From Bacteroidales bacterium (lineage in GTDB: Bacteria; Bacteroidota; Bacteroidia; Bacteroidales; DYOH01): a stretch of DNA of 7,023 nucleotides. The stretch covers positions 1 to 7,023 of the forward strand of contig DAOVUO010000126.1 of NCBI GenBank assembly GCA_030632545.1, in the 5' to 3' direction. The position numbers were made by a program, and so were the translations under genes. The notes beneath the pieces are model-generated. The model searched no databases, was not told the origin of the DNA, and saw only the letters and a list, made by a program, of their open reading frames with translations. This document shows positions 1 through 6,800 of this stretch, in pieces; within the stretch, counting starts at the first letter, position 1; each line of letters begins with the position of its first letter.

Positions 1-232
1 AAAAAAAAAAGGAACTCCATAAAAATTATAAATTTTCACCCATCGATAACAAAAAAATAATATTTCAGGTTGCAACTTATACTTAAAATTACGGTATATT
101 AATAACCGTGAAAATCCATGATAATACGGAAGTAAACAATGCCGATGTATTATTAATCGGTATAACTGAGCTTAATGAGAGCTTATCCACTAAAATATTT
201 TGTGTTTTAACAAATTCCTTATTTTTTTACAT
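1..232. other. Non-coding stretch at left edge, with several short inverted repeats
   Basis: No gene is supported here; with the terminator and the lipoprotein 3' end it forms a 309-bp gene-free stretch. It holds ACGGT/ACCGT (91-95, 105-109), ATGCCGAT/ATCGGTAT (139-146, 156-163; one G-T pair, 9-nt loop), an eight-base perfect palindrome GTTGCAAC (69-76), AAAATT/AATTTT (22-27, 31-36) and a direct repeat GAGCTTA (168-174, 179-185). A run of ten A starts the window. The neighbouring gene to the left is not visible, so these could belong to its control region or its 3' end. Confidence 0.5.
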
Positions 233-266
233 AAAAAAAACCTGTGAGAATATCCTCACAGGTTTT
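233..266 (-). terminator. Strong intrinsic terminator of the PKD lipoprotein gene
   Basis: A perfect 12-bp stem (237-248 with 255-266) includes the GC-containing core CCTGTGAG/CTCACAGG and a 6-nt loop (249-254). On the minus strand the hairpin runs into eight T (240 to 233), four of them in the stem. It begins 44 bp after the TAA of the lipoprotein gene. On the plus strand the stem is followed by TTTT and, after AATTGA, by a run of eight T (273-280), so it could also stop transcription entering from the left. Confidence 0.92.
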
Positions 267-309
267 AATTGATTTTTTTTAACTGTTTTACTATACAGTA
301 AAAAATATA

Positions 310-1080
310 TTATTTGCCAGCAGGTGTAATACCGCCGATGTAGCTAATAGTTAAAGCTTTTTGGCTTTCTTCAACAAAAGCAGTCCAATCAGCATTATAA
401 TTTCCACAAGAAAGAATCATAGTACCTGTAATTTTATACACATCTGTATCTACTTCTACGATTTCTAAATCTGATGAACCATCTACACTAAGTGCAGTCC
501 AGTCATAGCTCATTCCAGCATAATTTGCTGTATAGCCATAAGTATAGGTTCCTTCTAATTTATCAACATTATCCCAAGTGTAAGTTCCTGGTAATTCACC
601 TAAACCCATATTTGGATATAGTTTAATTAAGTCAGGGTTATCTTGTCCGTCAATCGGGTCAGATAATAATCTTAAGTATGTAGAACTCATCGCTGTATAC
701 CAAAAGAATTCAGTAGAAACGGCAAATTTTACATCATCTAACATGTAATGGTTATCAGGTGCAGTTACAGTAATTGTTTGTTCCATTACATCATCGCCAT
801 CTTCGTTTGTTACTGTAAGTTGAACAGTTACAGTACCAGCAGTTAAAAAGGTTACTGTGCATGTACTTTCTGTAGATAGTTCTTCGCTATTCACTATCCA
901 AGAATAAGAAACTGCATCTGTAGATGTGCTTGCAAAAGTAACTTCGTCGTATTGAATAATGTTGTCACTGCTAACTGTAAAGTTTGCAATAGGCAGTATT
1001 TCATCTTCGCAACTAGTAAAAAATGTGGCAAACATCGCTACCATCATTATAATACTTCCAAATTTCATTAATTTTTTCAT
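310..1080 (-). CDS. PKD-domain lipoprotein, probably surface-exposed, with unrecognised C-terminal beta-rich domain
   Basis: 256 residues from the ATG at 1080. An in-frame TTG at 1086 would add only Met-Asn and is rejected, because the ATG is followed by an ideal basic signal start (MKKLMKFG). The lipobox is FTSC with cysteine 24, followed by E-D-E; an acidic stretch right after the cysteine resembles the Bacteroidota signal that sends lipoproteins to the cell surface. Residues about 31-107 form one PKD-like Ig fold: PIANFTVSSD, VSYSWIV, TAGTVTVQLTVTN and a final TITVTAP. Residues about 112-256 are beta-rich and aromatic (LPGTYTWD, YDWTALSVDG, DVYKITGTMI, ADWTAFVEE). The pattern resembles small beta-sandwich or lipocalin-like domains of Bacteroidota lipoproteins, but I cannot name the family. 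PKD domains commonly serve in adhesion or glycan contact; no enzymatic motif is seen. It is monocistronic, with a candidate promoter upstream and a strong terminator 44 bp past the stop. Confidence 0.85.
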   Translation of the reverse strand: MKKLMKFGSIIMMVAMFATFFTSCEDEILPIANFTVSSDNIIQYDEVTFASTSTDAVSYSWIVNSEELSTESTCTVTFLTAGTVTVQLTVTNEDGDDVMEQTITVTAPDNHYMLDDVKFAVSTEFFWYTAMSSTYLRLLSDPIDGQDNPDLIKLYPNMGLGELPGTYTWDNVDKLEGTYTYGYTANYAGMSYDWTALSVDGSSDLEIVEVDTDVYKITGTMILSCGNYNADWTAFVEESQKALTISYIGGITPAGK

Positions 1081-1106
1081 GTTCAATAATTTTTAAAGTT
1101 TTTATT

Positions 1107-1134
1107 AAAATGTAAATATATTTAAGGCGAGCAA
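1107..1134 (-). promoter_or_regulatory. Candidate Bacteroidota-type promoter for the PKD lipoprotein gene
   Basis: On the minus strand a TTG (1134-1132) is followed after 17 nt by TACATTTT (1114-1107). This matches the TTG-N17-23-TAnnTTTG pattern known for Flavobacterium and relatives except for the final G. A transcript start near 1100 would leave a short leader of about 20 nt, A/T-rich and without a Shine-Dalgarno sequence. The surroundings are very AT-rich, so chance similarity is possible. Confidence 0.35.
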
Positions 1135-1219
1135 GATAAGAAAAATAACTAAATATTATTGTTTTTCGATGAAATTTTATCCTTTATCAACAATTTATAT
1201 GCGCTATTTTTTTTTGCTA

Positions 1220-1251
1220 AATTGCCAATAATCATTAGGCTATTGGTAATT
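1220..1251. repeat. Inverted repeat in the intergenic spacer
   Basis: Arms of 11 bp (1220-1230 and 1241-1251, core TTGCCAATA / TATTGGTAA) are separated by a 10-nt loop. The one imperfect pair is G1224-T1247, which pairs as G·U in a plus-strand RNA but is a C·A mismatch in a minus-strand RNA. On the minus strand nine A follow (1215 to 1207) rather than a U-run, so it does not look like a terminator for the upstream operon. It sits about 86 bp upstream of the candidate promoter and could be a protein-binding site. Confidence 0.5.
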
Positions 1252-1268
1252 CCATCCTATTTGTGTGA

Positions 1269-1304
1269 ATTATTTAGTTTAAATTAATAATTAGTCTAAA
1301 TAAT
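1269..1304. repeat. AT-rich inverted repeat just past the aldolase-like gene
   Basis: ATTATTTAG (1269-1277) and CTAAATAAT (1296-1304) are perfect 9-bp arms around an 18-nt loop, starting 9 nt after the stop at 1314. It could form a weak hairpin at the mRNA 3' end, but there is no U-run after it and only two G-C positions at most per stem, so a function as terminator is unproven. Confidence 0.35.
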
Positions 1305-1313
1305 AATTTGCTT

Positions 1314-2468
1314 TTAAATTGAGTTTTTAAATTTTTCTACAAGCAATTTGGGAGTTATTTCGTTTAATGTAGTATTGATTTTTAGTTTGAACATATTTTC
1401 TGAACTTGCCCTTGGCAGAATAATTCCTTCATCAAGTAAACGCTTTCTAAATAGTTCGATATCTTTTGTTTCAACATAAAATTTAAAAACATTTGTTCCA
1501 TTTGTAATTTTCTCAATTCTTAATTTGCTTTCCTTTGAAATAAGCTGCTCAAATTTATCGAATTGTTTCATTGCCTTATTGTATTCTGGCAAAAATGTAT
1601 CCGAATAATGTAATGCAACCACTGCAAATGGCCATACTTGAGGCGAGCCACCGCCAAACATTCTACGTGTGTGGTATAAATCTTTGCAAAAATCGCTTGT
1701 TCCTGCTAAAATTGCTCCCGATGCTGCATTAAAATCTTTGTACATAGAAACATAAACAGTGTCAAACAGCTTAGTATATTCATTTGCAGGAATACCGCTA
1801 TGAGCAACAGCATTAAAAATACGAGCACCATCCAAGTGCATTTTTATATTGTTTTGTCGTGCAAATTCGCTAATTTTTTTCATTTCCTCGTAATCAAACA
1901 TGGCATTATCAGTTCTCCTAACTGGTGATTCTATCACTATTACTCCCACATTTGTTTTTACTCTTCCGTTTTTTGCTCTTAGAACCGCTTCCTTTACATC
2001 TTTTAAAGTAAAATTAGTTTTTCCTTTAGCTAAAGGTATTAAATTTAAGCTACTTAGGTTTTGTGCGCAATCGCCAGAATCATTATAAATATGACTCTCT
2101 GCTTGAACAATAACTTTTTTATTGTTTCCTGCTAACTTTCTAATTGCAATCTGATTAGCCAATGTTCCTGTTGGCATAAAAACAGCACTTTCCATGCCTA
2201 ATAAATTGGCCATTTTGTTTTCTAGCTCTTCTACTATGCCACCTCTGCTGTAATTGTCTGCAATTATATTTTTTTCTGATGTTAGTTTTGCTAGTAAGGC
2301 TGAATATTCCGCAGGATTTAAATCTAATCCATCACGAGTGAATTTTACGCTTGCGTTTTTGTAATTATTAATATTGCTTTTATTTGCTGAAGTAAAACTG
2401 TATAATGGTAAACTTAAAGCAGATAAAATTCCTGTTTTTATAAAATTTCTACGGCCAAATTTTGTCAT
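1314..2468 (-). CDS. Tat-exported threonine-aldolase-like PLP enzyme (beta-eliminating lyase family)
   Basis: 384 residues with an ATG start. The N-terminus is a twin-arginine signal: GRRNFIK (5-11), a hydrophobic stretch to about 25, and a plausible cleavage after TSA (28). The rest is a fold-type I PLP enzyme of the threonine aldolase group: PTGTLANQ (99-106), AESHIY (123-128) with the ring-stacking His, HLDGAR (211-216) with D213 and R216, and VSMYKDF (240-246) with K244 as the likely Schiff-base lysine. Classical threonine aldolases split L-threonine to glycine and acetaldehyde in the cytoplasm. This copy seems to act in the periplasm; Tat export would fit folding with PLP before transport (inference). 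It departs from the usual family pattern: GGGMRQ reads GGGSPQ (272-277), and near the C-terminus, where an Arg normally binds the substrate carboxylate, there is FKLKINTT (360-367). The substrate may therefore not be threonine. It follows the amidohydrolase-like gene by one base. The fold and PLP lysine are secure; the reaction is not. Confidence 0.85.
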   Translation of the reverse strand: MTKFGRRNFIKTGILSALSLPLYSFTSANKSNINNYKNASVKFTRDGLDLNPAEYSALLAKLTSEKNIIADNYSRGGIVEELENKMANLLGMESAVFMPTGTLANQIAIRKLAGNNKKVIVQAESHIYNDSGDCAQNLSSLNLIPLAKGKTNFTLKDVKEAVLRAKNGRVKTNVGVIVIESPVRRTDNAMFDYEEMKKISEFARQNNIKMHLDGARIFNAVAHSGIPANEYTKLFDTVYVSMYKDFNAASGAILAGTSDFCKDLYHTRRMFGGGSPQVWPFAVVALHYSDTFLPEYNKAMKQFDKFEQLISKESKLRIEKITNGTNVFKFYVETKDIELFRKRLLDEGIILPRASSENMFKLKINTTLNEITPKLLVEKFKNSI

Positions 2469-2469
2469 T

Positions 2470-3807
2470 TTAGTTTTTTAATAAGTTTGATAAATTAATT
2501 TTTTCTCCTTTTAATATTAGTGTGTGGATTTTTTTCAGATTTTCGATATTGTTTAATGGATTTTCGTTTAATATGAGTATATCTGCATCAAAATCAGGCT
2601 TAATTTTTCCCTTTTTCCAATTAAAGGCATTTGCAAAATTACTTGTTGCCGATGAAATTAATTCCCTATTATTCAGACCTATTCTTTTAAGCAATTCTAG
2701 TTCGGTATGAAGTGAGATTCCAGGCATTGTTCCCCACACATCACAGGCACTACCAGCAAAATATTTTGCTCCATTTTGATAGTATTTTTCTTCCAATTCA
2801 ATTTGCTTTAGAGCCATTTTTGTATAGTTTTTTTGAACTTCCTCTGTATAATCATGGTTTCCAGTTTCTTTATTGGCAGGATTATTAATATCGTTGGGAT
2901 CAATTAATTGTGCAACAGTTTCTTCCCAAGGATTGTTATGTTCAGGTAGATCGAGATATAATAGACTAAAAGTGGGCATTAAATATGAATTTCCATTTCC
3001 CAAATTTTGTGCATGATTTGTTACTGCACTGTCTTCAGCATTAAGAGAGTATAAAAACTGGTAGTATTTCCATTTTGCTGAGTTTAATTCATTACTGAAA
3101 GGTTCTTTTGCCACAGCATTTGCCATTTCAGTAGAGGAAATATCTAAGGAATATCTGGTTGTATGAACAAATGCTTGTACTCCTAAATCCATTCCTTGTT
3201 TGTAGCTCGAAAAACCTAATTCGCCAATAGTTCCAATTTTGTATTTTTTTGCCAAATCAACAGAATATTGCAAAAGTTTGGGGCTAAGTTTATACATTAA
3301 AAGCATTATACTGATATTATTTTCCGCTGATTTTTCAAATTCTGCCTTAATTTCTTCTTTTGTTTGAATAGTGTCGCCAACTTCGCCTAATTTGAAAATT
3401 TGTGGTGATGGATTTGCGGTTTCAAAGAGTTTTCCTCTTCTTGCCGATTCAACACCTATAACACTTGTTACACCCGAAAGCAAAAATGCATTTGCGTAGT
3501 TTTGGTTATTTATTACTGCAAAACCATCAATTAAACCAGGAACAATAAATTTTCCTGTAGCATCAATTATTTGTGTGTTTTCTGATAGAGTAGGGGACTT
3601 ATCTAATGTTCCTACTTCTATTATTTTATCATTTTTTAGTAGAATAAAACTATTTTCAATATCGTCGGCAGTTGTGCCATCCCATTCTGCATTAATAATT
3701 GTACCATTTTTGATTAGAGTATACTTGTCGTTGGTTTGTTGTGTATTATTGCATTGTGCTAAGAATATAAGTGCAAATATTCCCAGAATAAGTCTATAAT
3801 TTTTCAT
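2470..3807 (-). CDS. Amidohydrolase-family lipoprotein (imidazolonepropionase-like), metal site degenerate
   Basis: 445 residues with an ATG start. The N-terminus is a lipoprotein signal (MKNYRLILGIFALIFLAQC, lipid cysteine 19). The residue before it is Q, not the usual G/A/S. C-N-N-T follows without acidic residues, so a periplasm-facing anchor is more likely than surface display (inference). The amidohydrolase frame is clear at both ends: a small beta domain (LIKNGTIIN, 31-39; ATGKFIVPGLIDG, 83-95) and PGISLHTELELL (362-373) with DFDADILILNENPL (405-418). The catalytic residues are mostly gone. The HxH after GLIDG is F96-A97-V98, no His occupies the strand-5 position near 195, and the strand-8 Asp of the usual GTD is A354, with D356 two residues on. 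Only the strand-6 His (H215, in VQAFVHT) remains. It may be a pseudoenzyme, a binding protein, or an enzyme with a rebuilt site. It starts 41 bp after the restriction gene stop, and its TAA is one base from the next ATG. Confidence 0.85.
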   Translation of the reverse strand: MKNYRLILGIFALIFLAQCNNTQQTNDKYTLIKNGTIINAEWDGTTADDIENSFILLKNDKIIEVGTLDKSPTLSENTQIIDATGKFIVPGLIDGFAVINNQNYANAFLLSGVTSVIGVESARRGKLFETANPSPQIFKLGEVGDTIQTKEEIKAEFEKSAENNISIMLLMYKLSPKLLQYSVDLAKKYKIGTIGELGFSSYKQGMDLGVQAFVHTTRYSLDISSTEMANAVAKEPFSNELNSAKWKYYQFLYSLNAEDSAVTNHAQNLGNGNSYLMPTFSLLYLDLPEHNNPWEETVAQLIDPNDINNPANKETGNHDYTEEVQKNYTKMALKQIELEEKYYQNGAKYFAGSACDVWGTMPGISLHTELELLKRIGLNNRELISSATSNFANAFNWKKGKIKPDFDADILILNENPLNNIENLKKIHTLILKGEKINLSNLLKN

Positions 3808-3848
3808 TTGTGCGATTTAAAAAGTTTTGTGAATGCGTAAGCGAGCAT

Positions 3849-6800
3849 CTAGTTTACTGAGTTTTCTACAATTATAATTTCTTCGTCTGTTAATTCGTAT
3901 AGTTTGTAAACCATTTTATCAATTTCTTTATCTGTTTGATGTATTTGGTTTTGTATGTTGTTTATTTCAGTTTTGTAATTGTCAAAATAACTTTCCCATG
4001 CGACTTGTTGGTTTAGATTTAGCTTTACTTTTTGCTTTTTGAGTTCCAAAACAAAGCTTTTAAAGTCAAAATCATGGAAATTTTGCAGTTTGTTTGTAAT
4101 TTTATCAATTTCCAAATTGGCTTTTACGCGTTTTATGAATGTTTCCGCCTTTATTTGCATTTTTTTGTTTAATAAAAGCATTAAATCTGCCTTTTCTACA
4201 AATGGTTGTTGGTTTTGTGGTGCTTGTGGAATTGGAAAAGTTTCTAATAGTTTTCGTTTTATACCAACATACCCACCCCTCAAAACATTCCCTGTATTTG
4301 AAGCAAAAAACCAAAATATTTTACTGTTTAGAATTGGCAATATTGATTTTAGAGAATAGTTGCTATTCTCAGCCAAAAGCAATGTGTGGCATTTACTATT
4401 ATGATAAAAATTATTTTCATCAATAGTCATACTTCCACCAAAACAAATTTCAGGACTTATTATTTTAGTTTGGCACATTGTAGTAATAGCCTGATTCCTA
4501 CTGTATTGATGCCAGTTTTCGTTGTTAAATTTTTTATGTTCTCGATCTCTTAATATATCTTCAAAACATTGTAAATATTTCCATGTGTTAGGGAAATTAC
4601 TTTTCATCTCGCTTTCTGTATACAAAATAGCTTTATCATTTTCTAATTTATATGGAAAAATTAACCATTCTTTGTTGTTTAAGCTTTTGAATCTACCAAT
4701 ATCTCCACCTCTCAAATGCGGTTTTATTATTTGGTTTTCAATAAAATGCGTATTACCTTTATTATCTACTAATTCAAGATAATTACCTTTTAAACTACCT
4801 TTAATACAGAAAACAGCGTCTTTACCCGTGATAATCCCTTGAACAAATCTATTGAAAATATTTTTAAGTGTATATTTCTGCTGTTTTAATTTTTCTAATA
4901 CTCTCGTTGTTTTTTTATCTGTTAAAACCCACTGCTTCTCACATAATTTTTCAGTTAAAATTTCCTCAAAACTAAAGGAATCAGATAATTTAAGTGGGCT
5001 AATGTGTTGAAAATATAGTTTCTTGTTGTTTTTTGAAAGAGTAAGAATACAAGTATAAGTTGAAGCGTCGGCAAAAACCATTTCAGAACCAAAATGTACT
5101 AGTTGTTCTACTGCTTTATTTTCTGATAGATACCCACGAATACCTTTACCAAATTCAGAAATCAGAAATTTATGCGGGAGAATAAAGTCTACTTTTCCTG
5201 AATTATTAATGAGTTGAAAACTTTTCTCAATAAATAAAGCGTAAATATCATAATTAGAAGTTGCAGATTTGTAATTATTTTCGTAGAAATAACTTTCTTT
5301 TTCGTAATTTGCTTTTATGCTTTGCAAACGAACATAAGGAGGATTTCCCAGAACCACATCAAATCCTCCTTTGTTTATTCCATAAACATTATTCGGCTCA
5401 GTTACTTTCTGAATTTTTTCAGCATATTCATATACTTGTTTTGAAATTTCAACAGCCTTTTTTGATAACTCAATAGCTTCCTTGCTTTTTTCCTTTATTA
5501 ATTTTACATAGTCTGGCTTGGTTTCTGGAAATGATTGGTAAACTTTATCTTTAATTTCTGGATTAAAAACATGCGGAAATTCTTTGTGCCAGTCAAAAGC
5601 TTTATCACCTGCAACATTGGGGTCGTTAATTAGTGAATTTCCACATTTAATATTACCCGATAAATCGGATAAAGCTCTGCCTCGTTGGGCAGTGCGTAAC
5701 CAAAGCGAAAGTTTAGCTATTTCAACACTTTCTTCGTTAATATCAACACCGTAAATATTGTTTTCAAGAATAGCTTTGTCGGTATCGTGTAAACGTAAAG
5801 CTTCGGATTTACCTTCTAGTTCTGCAATTAAATTATCTATTTGTTTATGTTCGTTTATCAGAAAATCAAGTGTTTGGTTTAAAAAAGCACCACTTCCACA
5901 AGCAGGATCAAGGATTTTTAAGGAAATCAACCAATCCTTGTAATTATTTAGAGTATTGAAGAGCTTTTTCCCATTTTCTTTAAATATTCTTTTTTCTGAT
6001 TTTTTCCCTACATTAATAATCTTATAATGTGTGCCGTCTATACTTAAATTATTTAGATTGAGTTCTATTTTTTTCTCGTTGCAAAGTGTTCCAACAGAGT
6101 TTTCAACAATATATTTTGTAATGTATTTGGGAGTGTAAAAAATACCGTCTTTTTTTCTTTTGCTAATAGCCAAGGTGGCATGTTCCGTTGTTGCCGATAG
6201 TTCGGCTGTAATTTCTTCAATCTCGTTTAGAGAATGCTCAAAAATATGACCTAAAATATTTACATCTACTTCGGTATTAAAATCATATTTCGATAATTTT
6301 AAGCTGTCTTTTTCAAGTATGTCATCATCAATTTTCACGTCCGAATTGTCTAAAATTTCGTCGTTTCGGAAAAGGCCACCATTATATGCAGGAATTTCGC
6401 CCCATTTTTTGTATTGATGTCCTTTGTCGAGATGTGAAAATAATTTTTGAAAACGGCTGTAAAGTGTAAAATATTCGTCTTCTTCAATAAAGTTTTTCCA
6501 TTGTTCAACAATTTTACTTACTGCATTTGGCGGAATTAATCCTCTGTCTTCTGCAAAAAAAATGAATAAAAAACGGTCTAAAAGTTTTTGCGATTTTTTA
6601 AAAAGGCTTAATTTATCGTATTCAGGATTGTTTTTTACAAGATTTTCAAATATTTTGTATTTAAAATGCTTGTAATCTTCGTAAAGTTTGGCAGAAATAT
6701 CGTTTTCGTGGAATTTTGTTTCTTGTTTTAATTTTTCTGGTAAGTCACTGAAAATACTTTCTTTGCTTAAAAGAAGATACAAAAGTTTAAATTGCTCCTT

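Noticed and set aside
1..60. Plus-strand frame open from the left edge to a TAA at 58-60
   Set aside because: Only 19 low-complexity residues with no recognisable motif; cannot be told from chance.
1084..1086. TTG as the start of the PKD lipoprotein
   Set aside because: The ATG two codons downstream gives a standard lipoprotein signal, and the extra two residues add nothing.
1220..1251. Inverted repeat as terminator of the aldolase operon
   Set aside because: There is no T-run after it on the minus strand, and the stem has a C·A mismatch in that orientation.
3807..3848. A 14-codon mini-frame starting ATG at 3848 and ending TGA across the amidohydrolase-like start (ATGA overlap)
   Set aside because: No ribosome site, no recognisable peptide and no attenuator pairing; the overlap is most likely chance.
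4039..4426. Plus-strand and alternate-frame open frames inside the restriction gene
   Set aside because: They overlap a gene with clear methyltransferase and specificity motifs, have no domain or signal of their own, and arise easily in AT-rich antisense sequence.
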